64,000 nt of DNA from Cytospora piceicola (taxonomy: Eukaryota > Ascomycota > Sordariomycetes > Diaporthales > Cytosporaceae). The stretch is from NCBI GenBank assembly GCA_023375675.1, contig JALQBC010000001.1:2211049-2275048 (forward strand), in the 5' to 3' direction. The notes beneath the pieces are model-generated. The model searched no databases and was not told where the DNA came from. It worked only from the letters and a program-made list of their open reading frames with translations. The position numbers were made by a program, and so were the translations under genes. Below are positions 1-10,777 of this stretch, piece by piece (position 1 is the first letter of the stretch; each line of letters opens with the position of its first letter).

Positions 1-776
1 TGTCGAGAATCCCCGCGCAGTGGCATAGTCTGATCACGGAGTACGAGCAGATGAGTAACTGAATATGTAATGGTGAATTCAAGTGGGTTGCATACCTATG
101 TATAAGTAAATGTTCAGCTCCCAATAACTCCAGAACGCAAGACTCGGAGGAACTTTATACTCGGCAACCTTGAAGACCATCAGAGTCATTGACCATGAGA
201 TCAGATGGCTGTACCCCGCAGTGTCTTGCTGTCGGCAAATGGAGTATATGTTGAATACTAGCTTCATTGCTCCTATGTTGGCGAAGCTGGGGAGATTCAG
301 CTTCGGGATCTGCCCCCCAAACCAACCGCGGCGCCCCGCGAAAATGCCTTCAAAGACAGGTCCATCATGCACATGTGCATATTCTTCTATAATAGGTGGG
401 TCTATACACTGCGCGCTGTGTGCATGGACAGATGATTCGTGTAGATCGTTTTTAGGGGATTTTGGAATGTGGTTCACCTCTGAGGTACATAGTTCATCTC
501 ACAACGCACCGTGCTCCTCAAAGAGATTCAGGCAGTCAAGTCATGATGACTTGGTAGTAGTTCAAGCTGCTAGTACAGGGAAGGGAGAACGATGACATTC
601 AATGAGCAGTGTCACTGGATACGTACTACTTGCATTGGTGTAGTACAGAAATCTTCAGGGAATATCCGGAGTTTAGATAGGGCTTCTTTGCGTCACGTCC
701 ACGAAGTATTCGCCATGCAGGCCAGAGATATCCCTAAGCCTCGATATTCTCTCGCTAGGCCTTATCCTCACGAGGG
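1..776. other. Left edge, no gene assigned
   Basis: No gene can be supported here. The longest open frame is on the minus strand at about 79-477 and reads from a GTG, not an ATG. Its product has a Trp/Gly-rich patch (GRRGWFGG) and could be an exon of an unrecognised gene, but I see no start exon and cannot place it in a family. The plus-strand frames here are its antisense shadows. Confidence 0.4.
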
Positions 777-1860
777 TCATCTGATTGTCAATCCACGTGA
801 GATCCTTTCCGAATACCGCTTCTTGATAGGAAGCGTACTGTTGACCCGTTCACAAGTCCCTAGAAGACCCCCCTCCAAACGGCTCGTCGTGTTGACTATA
901 AAGTCTTGGAAAGGTGACGACCCACACTTTACTCCAAGAATAAATGCCTTGGAAAATACATCCGCCAGCCATGGGGAGGTGTGAGTGTAATCCATGGGGA
1001 AGTTGGCGTCCGCAGCCCTCTTCCCCATGAGCTTGAGAGCCTGTGCGCTATAGTCCCCATGATTTACATAGTATATGCCATTGCTTGGCCCACCGAGTGA
1101 GTTTACGGTGTACCAAGTGTACCATTCATAAATGGTAGGCACCCACGAGTAGGTGCCATTGTCGTTATCATAAGGGTTCGTGGGCGTCTGTGAGGAGATG
1201 ATCACTCGAGCGCCGAGGGAGAGGAAGATGGAGCTGGCGTTGCGCAGATAGGTCACGTATGTCTGGACAAATTCAGTTTGGTTGCTGGCCGCCATGTCAG
1301 CTTCAAGGATATTGGGATAGTCACGCTGGACAGCATATGATTTGAGCCAGAACTCACCTGTCAGAGACTGGGCAGATTTCACTGCCCATGCCTGGACAGT
1401 CAACTCGGTCTTTTGTGTCATTTGCCGGATCAGCAGCTAAGTCAACCGTCAGCAAAACACTCAATCTAGCTCCTATAAACATGCACCTACGGCCATCGTT
1501 GTGGCCAAATTCGATTACTGCCCAGTCTCCGGGCTGGACTTTGTCAAAAATGTTCTGGAAACGCCCCTCTCGAGTAAACGTCCTCGCACTTCTACCAGCA
1601 TATGCAGAGTTATTGACTATCATTCTTGATGCGTCGAGAGAGTATGGCAGGAACTGGCCCCATCCCTCTGTTCCATTGTGACCTCCGCCCGGGGCCATAG
1701 TACTATCACCACATAACCAGACTGTGTTTGGCCCTGTTGTCTAAAACTAAGTAAGACTATGTCGTTCGGATCGTCAATACAAACTTGTCTTGGAACTCAC
1801 CCTCGCCGGTACTCCTGTGACCGCGTACAGAAAGCCGATTAATCGGATGAAGAGCTTCAT
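777..1860 (-). CDS. Rhamnogalacturonan acetylesterase (SGNH/GDSL hydrolase, CE12)
   Basis: Predicted secreted esterase that removes acetyl groups from the rhamnogalacturonan I backbone of pectin. The model has four exons on the minus strand: 1860-1801, 1740-1491, 1436-1358 and 1284-777, giving about 298 residues. All junctions are GT..AG and keep frame, and a CTGAC branch site sits before the last acceptor. A signal peptide is encoded almost alone in exon 1 (MKLFIRLIGFLYAVTGVPA). Block I is GDST with nucleophile Ser near residue 33. Block III is GHND near 99-102. Block V is DYTH near 228-231, supplying the catalytic Asp and His. The family-typical DCPG..E.C segment is present. The protein is somewhat longer than usual (about 250) because of a basic C-terminal tail. 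It probably acts in pectin degradation outside the cell. Exon borders are inferred; the family call is firm. Confidence 0.9.
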
Positions 1861-3253
1861 TGTGGGATTACGAGATAGTGACAACGAGGGTGAGATTTAC
1901 GGACTGCATCAGATTTTCTCTGAATACTAAGGATTTTGAAAGGAAGTTCTACCACCAGTATTCCAAGTAAGGGGACGCAAGTGGGTAGATCCCTTAACAA
2001 TGCGCTTCGGTGCCAGCTAACCCGAAATCTGTTACGAAAGATCGGCCCAACGGGATAATTTCTCGAGCTCGGTATCAAGTGAATGCTTGAATAGAAATGT
2101 ATGGTCGCGTGTTTGTTTTGCCGTTTACGGGTCGGGCGGCGTACTTAAAAAGCATGATAAGGGGTAGCGATCCTGCGAGGTTTTAACCGCTCGGAGAACG
2201 AAATGTCCAGGATTAATCCGTACCTATATGCGCCATCTCTCTCTCTCTTTTTCTTTGGGGAACTTGGTGTTTCCGCCTCAAATACAGAGCAATTCTGACG
2301 GCTCCCTTGAACAGCCATGGGACTCTCAACGAACTGTCGGAGTCCCCACACCTTTCTTGTTAGCTAAGTACAGCTTCATGGGTCTCGGGAGTGCATTTCA
2401 GTTGTTGGCTTCACCATCGGTAATGGGAGGCGATCCGGGGCAGCATACAGAGAAAAGCCCCTAGGAAGATGCTACTCTTCCTAGAGCTAACCAGACCCAG
2501 GTAAATGTCACCTGAGGGCATAGCGGAATCTACGCTGACCTTTGACTTGAGAGCTCAGTATTTTTCGGGGAACTTATAGGCGGCAAGCGGTAAGCTGCTC
2601 ACGGATAAGGACGGGAAACAAAGTCGACATTTATGCTAATGGGCCAGAAATACTCATGCAGTCACATGCTTTCCCCCTTTGTCGTCTTGACTTCTCATTG
2701 GGGCCCATCCGCTACTAGGTTCCCAGGCTACCAGGTTACTAGGTTTCCAGGCCCTTAAGTATATACCAGTAGCAAGTGATTTCACATTGCATTGGCCCTA
2801 AGGTTAATTTGGTACTATACATGTATACGCACGATGCAAGTATTCACTGGCCTGAGGCTACAGTGTCGCGTCATCAGTGAACACATGTGCACTGTGGCTA
2901 ATATACTCACTTCCGTGGGATAACTTGGAGTGCATTATAGCACCCCAGTCAAGTAATTGTGGTTCGTACTGTTCCTGAGAAGAGCCTCAACACAGGAACC
3001 GGCTCGAAGTTGCGCCATGACTTGTCGAAATCACTCCACATTGTTAAACTAGACCACGGAATAAAGGCCTGAATCACCTATGTAGATTGGAAAGCGCAGG
3101 AAGCCCCTGGTATAATTGATGTGTATGAATACGAGGACTTTGATATGTAAAAAATTCCAGTTCCATATTGGTCCCAAGTTCAGGTACCAAAAGTCGAGTC
3201 GTATTTATTTGTGAAAGAAAATGTACCCTAGGGTACTGAGTTCTGTGCCTGCG
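1861..3253. other. Intergenic region, no gene seen
   Basis: Shared upstream region of the esterase and downstream region of the gene ending at 3254. It becomes A/T-richer from about 2750 onward. No protein-like frame is visible. It holds a short direct repeat, annotated separately. Confidence 0.6.
2714..2752. repeat. Short direct repeat, 15-bp unit
   Basis: The 15-mer at 2714-2728 recurs at 2738-2752 with one mismatch (core ACTAGGTT.CCAGGC). A shorter ACCAGGTT lies between the copies. The function is unknown. Confidence 0.7.
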
Positions 3254-5029
3254 CTAAAATGGAGGCATATCAAACCTGCTGAAGTCCACGGATTCGCCGC
3301 TGTCCACCTTCCACACGCCCAGCTCTGCATCATAATTATCTGGCATGTTCAGAAACTCCTCGAGTTCCTGTTTGCTGACAGGCACATCAACAATGCTTGT
3401 ATGAAGAGAGTTCCCATACATAGCCTGGCCCTGATCCGGAAGGTATGGCGGAAGCTGTTGCTGTATAGGAGTGCCCGAGTCTTGTTGGCTTGCCTGATGG
3501 GACTTCCGAGGTATTGATGTTGCTGGCATGGTATCTCTCTGGCTGAATGTGGTGGTGGACCTCCCTGTTTCTGTGAAAGGCTGAGCTATGGCACAGTCCG
3601 ACGTTGGTCTCTGCCCTCTCTGAGTGAGGAACTTATCGTTTTGGCTTGGGATGTTCACTTGGCCACTTAGTCGATCACTGCTCGTCGGGTTGACCTGAGT
3701 CTTCCCAAAAAGTCCCGGGCCCAGACTGATGCCGATGGCTTGTTGCATCTCCTGGTTTGATGGAGCGACAGTATTGTTGGTCCATTGATGAACATCGTTT
3801 ACCGACAGAAACCTCTGGGTGGTGTTGCTAACGCCAACCCCCTCGATAATCCCTTGTTCAGTCTGGGTTCCAAATGGGCTCTCCAGTGTCGAAGCAGTCT
3901 TTGGAGTGTATTCTTGGGTGAAGGAAGACTCCTTGGTGCTGCGCCCAATGCCACCTAGTGCTGGGACATCGAAGTCGTCCGTCACCAAACTCTGGTCAGA
4001 GGACGGCTTCTCGAAGCGGTCGGCCAAGAGATCCGTACTCTGCTCGAAATCGAGGAAACTCTGGTTCACATCGGCTTCTCGGTGGTCTGTCTTTCTTCGC
4101 TTGTATACGGGGTTGATACTCGATACTGGTTGAGTTACAGGGCGAGTGCTCTCAGGGCCGGATGACCAGCGGCTGGTTGACGGGGTGGGCTGATTCGTTG
4201 TCTGCCGTATATTCGACGGCACAAATCCGTCTTTCTTTGCAACCTTCGCGAGCTCGAGATATTGCTTTCGTTTCCCGTTGAGCCTCTTGTTGGAGTTCTT
4301 CCGAGCTAATTCTGCTGTAGGGTTCAGAGGCAGACGCTTCGCAAATACCTCATCAAAGAGGCTCGAGACCATTGCCTTGCAGTGGTACAAAGAACTTCTG
4401 ACCGCCTTGAGGCGCTCTGAAAAAGATGAGAACTCTTCCCATGGCCACTCTTTGCCCCACGAGGGAAGAGAGATCGTCCCGCGGTGGGCATCTCTCGTCT
4501 CGATGAGGACTTTCCAGGCCATAAGGTCGAGTTCAAAGGGGCTCAGTCTCTTGATACGCGCAAGTGGAAGTTTGGCTTGCGGGTCAATGAGAGTTTCCTT
4601 GTCCATATTCAACATCGCCTCTACGATCTGTCGAACGAGGTAACGCTGCGCCTCTGGGTCGGTTGGGAAGTCATCAAGACTGTCGACTGGAGTCTCCCGA
4701 TCATTGAGTGCCAAGTAGGCCGCCATCTTCATCTGGAAGTCAGACTCGCTGAACACGTATGGTTTGTACTGGAACCCAGACTCGGGGATACTCTCTCCCA
4801 GGCGTTGTTTTATATTCCCCATCAACCTCTGTTGTACAGTCCGATCGTAACTGGGGGCAATTGGCGCATTGGCTGACGGGGTCTGCCTTGTCTGGTTGGT
4901 AGTTGTATTTCCTGTGCTAGGAGAAACAGTGGACATATTGGAAGCCATGTTGCTTATACTGTCGAGGGCAGTGGCAGGTGTGAAGTTCCGAGTGGCGTCG
5001 AGCATGTTCTGGATTTGTCCTGGTGGCAT
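3254..5029 (-). CDS. Fungal hypothetical protein with long disordered tail
   Basis: Single-exon frame of 591 residues starting at ATG 5029. I do not recognise the family. Residues 1-70 are S/T/N/Q/P-rich and probably disordered. Residues about 70-260 look folded: an acidic and aromatic stretch around GFQYKPYVF, alternating helix-like segments, and W-rich KEWPWEEF. A basic segment NKRLNGKRKQ follows near 250 and could bind nucleic acid or serve nuclear import. The remaining half is low-complexity Q/S/T/P with a second basic patch (YKRRKTDHR near 310), ending in an acidic C-terminus with SVDFSRFDMPPF. The basic patches and acidic, glutamine-rich tail would suit a nuclear regulator, but no DNA-binding domain is visible. 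Codon use and composition look like a real gene. Confidence 0.75.
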   Translation of the reverse strand: MPPGQIQNMLDATRNFTPATALDSISNMASNMSTVSPSTGNTTTNQTRQTPSANAPIAPSYDRTVQQRLMGNIKQRLGESIPESGFQYKPYVFSESDFQMKMAAYLALNDRETPVDSLDDFPTDPEAQRYLVRQIVEAMLNMDKETLIDPQAKLPLARIKRLSPFELDLMAWKVLIETRDAHRGTISLPSWGKEWPWEEFSSFSERLKAVRSSLYHCKAMVSSLFDEVFAKRLPLNPTAELARKNSNKRLNGKRKQYLELAKVAKKDGFVPSNIRQTTNQPTPSTSRWSSGPESTRPVTQPVSSINPVYKRRKTDHREADVNQSFLDFEQSTDLLADRFEKPSSDQSLVTDDFDVPALGGIGRSTKESSFTQEYTPKTASTLESPFGTQTEQGIIEGVGVSNTTQRFLSVNDVHQWTNNTVAPSNQEMQQAIGISLGPGLFGKTQVNPTSSDRLSGQVNIPSQNDKFLTQRGQRPTSDCAIAQPFTETGRSTTTFSQRDTMPATSIPRKSHQASQQDSGTPIQQQLPPYLPDQGQAMYGNSLHTSIVDVPVSKQELEEFLNMPDNYDAELGVWKVDSGESVDFSRFDMPPF

Positions 5030-6698
5030 CGCTTGGAATGGACTGCTTGGACTGGTATATGGTTGAAGAAGATATAGTCAGGTTGATCTGTGTCGCCGAA
5101 CTGGAGAGTTACCAGTCATTGGTTGTAGATCCAGTGCGCAATGAAGTTGACTTTGAGACAAGTCGTCAATTGAAATATTCCTGTGGTAATTTATAGGCGA
5201 GACCCTGTGATAGAGACATCGGACGACAATGAATCAACGATATTTCTTGGCTAGGGTTCCTATTGATTTTACCTATTGTCTCTAGTGTGCCTTGTGAAGT
5301 GAATCCAGTCTGCTGTCCTAGCTTCAGGCTTCAGACGAAGCCCTAGATAGTCTTATTGTAAGTGACGTTCACAATACCCTAGGGTAAGTACGACAACACA
5401 GTATGGACACGGCTATTGGCCAATGCTGGGAGGACGTTCTGCAACCTTGTGACAAAAGTCTGGGGTTATCAGTGATTCGTTGCGTCGAGCCTTCGAAGGC
5501 TGGCTGAGTGAAGCACTACTTGAGTGAAACCCTAATTACTTGCTATTCCCTGGAAATCGTGACTGTCCGTAATCTATGAGTAGTTACTCTGTATGGCCAA
5601 CCTGATTTGTATTTTCTTTTTTCTTAGAAAAGGGTGATAAATGGGATTTCGTAGACTTAATTGTTTCTACACGGTGTGTTAGATAGCTATCCCAATCAAG
5701 CGGTGATCAGTGAGGCTATCACTAACCCTGAAGTGCTAACCTCACTCCTAGCTACGATACCCTACTAGCCTACTGTCCTCTTGCTTAGTACCTGCCTGCC
5801 CACCTGCCCTCCTACCCTCCTGCTATCCTGCCTTCTCCTCTCTTACCCTCTTACCCCCTTATTCTACTACCTTACTTCAGTGAATAGAGATCAAACGTTC
5901 GATTCAAGGTCACCTTCAGTGAGATTCCGCGTTAGTACTTACATATATACGGTAAATAAATTTAAGTACTAAAATATAACAAGAACGGTAGATTGTTATA
6001 CATAGGTGGTGGTTTAATCCCCGTTACTCTGATGGCTGTGATACAAAAGTCGGTAGCCAGTCTAGTTGGTAACTTGGGCCATACTGCTGCTATCCCATTA
6101 TAGAGGCAGGACTTCGAAACCCACTTGGTCAATCAATATAAGCGTATATCTAGATCCACATATAACAATTCATCAACTATACCGCGTACTGGTAGGACGC
6201 AAAGGGAATCACAGTGACCTTTACGGAGGAAACGGAAGACCTTGCTAACCTAATAATGGCCTGGTTTCTGAGTAAGTTCTCATATGAAAGCCCTCTATAC
6301 CAAGGTTAAAAAGAGCGTGTTGGCTACATATGTAAGAGCGTATTCCGTGGCCTATCGATTGAGTCACAGACAACAAGACGAGCTTTTACGTGAAATGAAA
6401 TGATATGCATGTGGGCAGTGGGCATACAGAAGCATTACAGAAATACACACTCAATAGTACATTGTATGATGATGTTTTCATTGAATACCCAGGTTAGTCC
6501 TCAAAGTATTGTCCCGTATCCAACCGTAATGTTGTGCTCCCAATCCGTTGCCCGGGTCCGAAGACATCCTGGCCAAGTCTGCACTTTGACCCAAACCCAT
6601 AACGCCTGCCAATGATTCCAGGTCCAAACGAGGACCGACCAGTCTTTCAACTCCCCTCTCAGTCGTTGCCAAAATTCTTCCCATTTGCAGCTCACGGC
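5030..6698. other. Intergenic region, A/T-rich with C-rich repeat
   Basis: No gene can be supported. The sequence has lower GC than the neighbouring genes (for example the A/T-rich stretch 5935-6000) and holds one copy of a dispersed C-rich element. The character suggests decayed non-coding or repeat-derived DNA. Confidence 0.5.
5739..5876. repeat. Dispersed C-rich element, copy 1
   Basis: A pyrimidine-rich tract built of CCTACTA / CCTGCC / CCTCCTA-like units. Its first 40 or so bases, including AGCTACGATACCCTACTA, match 44737 onward almost base for base. Similarity continues more loosely to the CCCCTTATTCTACTACCTTAC end. It is in the same orientation as copy 2. No coding potential or transposon ends were recognised. 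Confidence 0.65.
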
Positions 6699-7128
6699 CT
6701 ATTCCTGCCCCTGTTGGTTCTCGTACATGGCCATCGCCCTCTCAATGTCCGCCAAGCTGGTCTTCTCCCCATATGCATCCATCAGCATGGCATTTCTCCT
6801 CCTGCGGTTCAGCTCTTGTCTCTCCATGTCGGAATTCCGTGCATGGTATTGCTCGATCCGGTTGCGCCTGTATGCGGACACACCGTACCCTGCAAAGACG
6901 CATATTAATTCCTGGAACAATGTTACTTTGACTTTTCCTTCCTCAAGTTGGCGACGAACCTATGCACACCAGTGTGAATATTGTAGGCACCCATCTGACT
7001 GCACCCAGTCCCCTGTGTGAAGCTGCCGCTGCTGCCGATGATGTTGCTGCTGCTGAGTGTCGGGCCATGATTGGGGGATAGACTCGGGCTGAGGCAGAGA
7101 TAGCACGTCTTGCTGCTGTTACTAGCAT
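6699..7128 (-). CDS. Small single-pass protein, probably mitochondrial inner membrane
   Basis: Two exons, 7128-6960 and 6889-6699, joined across a 70-bp intron (GTTCGT..TTTGCAG, phase 1), give 119 residues. I do not recognise a named family. Residues 1-40 are rich in Ala, Ser and Arg with no acidic residue (starting MLVTAARRAISASARVYPP), as in a mitochondrial presequence. One membrane segment follows at about 45-63 (WVPTIFTLVCIGYGVSAY). After it comes a charged, helix-prone tail with a basic cluster (ELNRRRRNAM) and then an acidic stretch. The shape fits a small respiratory-complex accessory or assembly factor, but that is inference. Splicing removes the frame break and yields a coherent topology, which is the main evidence that the gene is real. 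Confidence 0.65.
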
Positions 7129-8676
7129 CGCTGTGAAGTTGTGGTGGTTGCTTGTGGTGGGTGTGGGGGCGTGTTGAATGTTTTATTTTGGTTGGACAAA
7201 TTCGCTACAGAAGGCGTGGGTGATCGTATTTATGGATTGTGTGGTGTGTATGATGTTGAGATTGATTGAGGTTGTGTTTATTGAAGATGAAGTATGTCTT
7301 GTAAGTCAGGATGGGGCAGGACGGGGCAAGACGGGGCAGCATCGTGACCAAACCCGGGGGCTTTTAAAGAACTTAAGAGAGCTCTGACACATGCCTGATG
7401 GTCTCAGGTGCATATTGGGTCGCATGATGGGGGTTGATCCTGAAGCCACAGCCAATTTATGGTCAGGACTTCTTAGGACTTGTCAGGCCACTAAACAAGG
7501 GATCAGCGTCATCTAACGTCGTGGTGGGCCGATCGACCTGCAAGTCGACGGTTCGAGACATCCGGACGCATCCGGACGCATTCAGACGCCACCCAAGCAA
7601 GCAAAGCAGCGGGCAACGCGGGGTAGTCGAATCCTGCCGAGATCTAACTTAGATCTTAGTATGTTTATTCCATTGTTCTACCCAGAAGTAATCCATTTTA
7701 AGGATAATCTACTTTAGTACCATATGTATTACCTAGTCTACTTACATATTACATTTTCAGTCATATTTGTCAGTGGAATACTTTCAGGGTGTAGCTGGTT
7801 ATAGAATCCCGCCTTATTACTTTCATTAAAATCTTGCATAGCATAACATAGCACTTGAATCACTACCTACGAAACACAGTTAGCATATATAAAGACTAAC
7901 AACGACGGAACATGATCCTTCGGATACGCCCGCGGACGGAAGCGTTCTCGTCAATGCACCGCCTGTAAGGTCATAAACGTGGGGTCAGTGGACGACATCT
8001 GGAGAGCCTATGCAATCTAGGCTGATCATGTCAGTAAACGGTCTGCCTTAAACCCGAGGAGGAAGGACGGCGGGGGGCGAGGTGGAGACATGCTTCACCA
8101 GTACCGCCACCTGGGCACTCACTCGAGATACCAGACTACTCCGGTGCATCGAGATGTGAACAGTGGGTATGTACAAAGCCCTTGAGACCCCTGAGATGTA
8201 GAAACAATAACAATGGAGAGACACAAAGACATAGAGACACAAGACAGAGACACAATACACGAGGAGATGAAGGGATAAAGACACGGATACTTGACCAAAT
8301 AGCTGGCAAGGAGTGTCTAGCGAGGACGGTTGCATTGTTGTACCACTCAAGCCAGATATCCATTTTCAGGTAAGAAGCACTTTGCATTGTCAGTAAGCTT
8401 GCTAATCATTTCTAATCCAAGATGTCCCGGACGACACAATCCTGTGCGAAGAATCAAAAGTAAAAAAAAAAAAAAATCAACAATCGAAACACTCAAAATG
8501 TAGCCGTTTGCGAAACCCCAGGCCCCCTCCTTACCAGTCCGTATGTGATATGTTCCAAGATGACCATATTATTATAACACCCCAAACCCGAGAATGAAGC
8601 CAGCCAAGATGCCTATCGCGGTCTCCAAAAGCCCCGCGCGTCATGCAGCCCGATCTTTTTATTACTCTGAACCCGT
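7129..8676. other. Intergenic region, A/T-rich, no gene
   Basis: Contains an A/T-rich block (about 7640-7910), a 10-bp tandem repeat and a run of 14 A residues at about 8463. Open frames at 8048-8387 on the minus strand read low-complexity Leu/Val/Cys/Ser sequence and are not convincing. Part of the region is presumably 3' UTR of the wall-protein gene ending at 8677. Confidence 0.5.
7559..7588. repeat. 10-bp tandem repeat, 3 copies
   Basis: Unit CATCCGGACG occurs twice exactly, followed by a third degenerate copy (CATTCAGACG). Confidence 0.75.
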
Positions 8677-10777
8677 TCACATCGCCATGATGCCCACCAG
8701 GAAAGCCGCCAGCATCGTTCCACAGATAGCAATGTCGCGGCCGGTGGCGCCCGACATCACGTAAGTGGGCATGGCAGTCGGCGACCACTGAACTGCAGTT
8801 CCCAGGGACGACGACTCGTCATCCTCTCCAGTGCCAGTGCCAGAGGAGCCAGAGCCTGAGCCAGAGGAGCCTGAGCCTAGGCCAGAGGAGCCTGAGCCTA
8901 GGCCAGAGGAGCCTGAGCCTGAGCCTGAGGAGCCGGAGCCTGAGGAGCCTGAGCCAGAGGAGCCTGAGCCAGAGGAGCCTGAGCCTGAGGAGCCTGAGCC
9001 AGACGATCCTGAGCCAGAGCCAGTCGAGCCAGATCCAGTTCCGGAAGATCCAGAGCCAGAGCCAGTCGAGCCAGATCCAGTTCCAGATGATCCTGATCCT
9101 GAGCCAGATCCAGGTCCGGAACCAGATCCAGATCCAGCACCAGAGCTCAGGGCTGGGGCAGTGCCTGAAGCTTCGGGTGATGTTTCAAATCCACCGTTGC
9201 CACCGTTGCCACCACTGCTTCCAGTACTTCCAGTACCTTCTGGGGAAGATCCTCCAGAACCTTCTGGAGAAGACCCCTCATTGTTGCCCTCACCTCCTCC
9301 GGGGCCTTCAGGACCTCCTGGACCTCCGGGACCACCCGGACCCTCGGGACTTTCGCCGCCCTCACCACCTTCGTCGCAGCCGCCGCCACACTCATCACCG
9401 CCTTCAGGACCTCCGGGACCGCCAGGACCCTCAGGACCAGGGCCGCCGGGACCGCCGGGACCCTCAGGGCCAGGACCACCGGGACCCTCAGAGCCGGGAC
9501 CGCCAGGACCACCTGGACCGCCTGGACCACCGGGACCACCGGGACCTCCTGGACCCTCAGAGCCGGGACCGCCAGGACCGCCAGGACCACCGGGACCGCC
9601 GGGGCCGCCAGAACCGGGGCCGCCGGGACCACCGGGACCCTCAGGACCAGGGCCTCCGGGTCCACCTGGACCTTCACCACCTTCGTCGCAGCCACCTTCG
9701 CAGTCCTCACCACCTTGAGGACCGCCGGGGCCGCCGGGACCCTCAGGACCAGGACCGCCGGGACCGCCGGGACCCTCAGGGCCAGGGCCGCCGGGACCGC
9801 CGGGACCCTCAGGGCCAGGACCACCGGGGCCACCGCCTCCAGTCTCCTCTGGGCCCAAAGTCTATCACCAAAGTCAGCCTTCTGCTCATTCATCCACACT
9901 CACACCGACCTCGCTCCCAGGCCCGGGGAGTCGGTCACCCAAAAAAAACACATAAAAACCACACAAAAGGCAGGTGGACACAACAAGTACATACCGTCTC
10001 GACGGTGCAGGGGCAGTTCGTCACCGTGAGGTCACCGGGTGCCGTGACGGTGTAGTCCTGGTTCCCAAAGTTGAAGACGGTGGGCTGGGGGCAGTACGTC
10101 ACGAAGGAGTCGACGACGCGGGTGATGGTCTGCACGCCCGGGGGCCCGCCGCCCTCGTCGCAGCCCGTGTCACACCCCTCGGGGCCGGGACCTCCTGGGC
10201 CTCCTGGGCTCTCGGGGCCGGGGCCGGGGCCGCCGGGACCGCCAGGGGGGGGAGGTGGCCCGCCGCCACCGGGGGGAGGAGGGGGGGCGTTGTACCCGGG
10301 GGGAGGGGGTGGGCCGTTGTTCCCGGCCGGTGGTGGAGGGCCTCCGGGACCTCCAGGACCTTCGGGGCCACCAGGGGGTCCGGTGGGGCCGGGCTGTCCC
10401 ACGGTCTATACGTCGCACGCCAGTCAGCCTCGCCTGCTCTGATGACTTTCACACACCACACCACGCGTGGGAGGCAGCAGATCAACCAACCACGGAGAGA
10501 TACATACCGACTCGATGGTGCAGGGACAGTTCGTGATGGTGACATCGCCGGGGGTCAGGGCGGTGTAGGGGACGTCCGCGTAGGTGAACACGGTGGGCTC
10601 GGCGCAGTACGTCACGAAGGAGTCGACGACCTTGGTGGCGATCATGCCCGGCTGGAGGACGTGCGGCTTAGCAGGCTGCTCGGGGCCGGCGGCCGGGGGG
10701 CCGGCCGGGGGGGCTCCGTGGATGGCAGCGACTGCTCCGGAAGCCGCGAAGACGGGGAGAACGGCTTTGGTATGCAT
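8677..10777 (-). CDS. GPI-anchored collagen-like cell-wall protein with two Sed1-type modules
   Basis: Predicted cell-surface protein of about 621 residues in three exons: 10777-10508, 10405-9995 and 9861-8677. Both introns have GTATGT donors and are phase 0. It starts with a signal peptide (MHTKAVLPVFAASGAVAAIHG). Exons 1 and 2 each end in the same cysteine module: VVDSFVTYC..PTVF...YT...PGD.T.TNCPCT. This resembles the repeat of yeast Sed1 and related fungal wall proteins. Exon 2 begins with Gly/Pro-rich sequence. Exon 3 is Gly-X-Y collagen-like (GPGGPGPEGPGGPGGP units), interrupted by acidic CxxxC inserts (CEGGCDEGGE and CGGGCDEGGE; a third, CDTGCDEGGG, is in exon 2). It then becomes an SGSG-rich stalk. 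A hydrophobic C-terminus (TMLAAFLVGIMAM) preceded by small residues fits GPI attachment. Exon 3 repeat length may be polymorphic. Confidence 0.85.
8826..9136 (-). repeat. Coding Ser-Gly minisatellite
   Basis: Degenerate 6-15 bp units encode the (SG)n stalk of the wall protein on the minus strand. The opposite strand accidentally reads Pro-Glu repeats. Such arrays are prone to copy-number change. Confidence 0.8.
9298..9858 (-). repeat. Coding Gly-Pro-X minisatellite (collagen-like)
   Basis: Tandem 9-bp-based units encode GPGGPG and GPEGPG triplets on the minus strand, in several blocks separated by CxxxC inserts. The strand bias is extreme: the minus strand is G-rich throughout. Confidence 0.8.

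Noticed and set aside
7500..7640. tRNA-like sequence (GGTTCGAGAC and GTCGAATCC motifs)
   Set aside because: T-arm-like boxes are present, but no acceptor, D or anticodon stem can be folded around them.
8831..9718. 295-codon plus-strand frame rich in Pro-Glu and Gly-Pro repeats
   Set aside because: It is the antisense of exon 3 of the GPI wall protein. The repeat DNA has no stops on either strand. The minus-strand reading has a signal peptide, consistent introns and a GPI tail.
9087..10055. 322-codon plus-strand frame (His/Arg/Asp/Gln-rich)
   Set aside because: Another antisense shadow of the same repeats, running across an intron.
10071..10442. Plus-strand Pro/Gly-rich frame
   Set aside because: Antisense of exon 2 of the wall protein.
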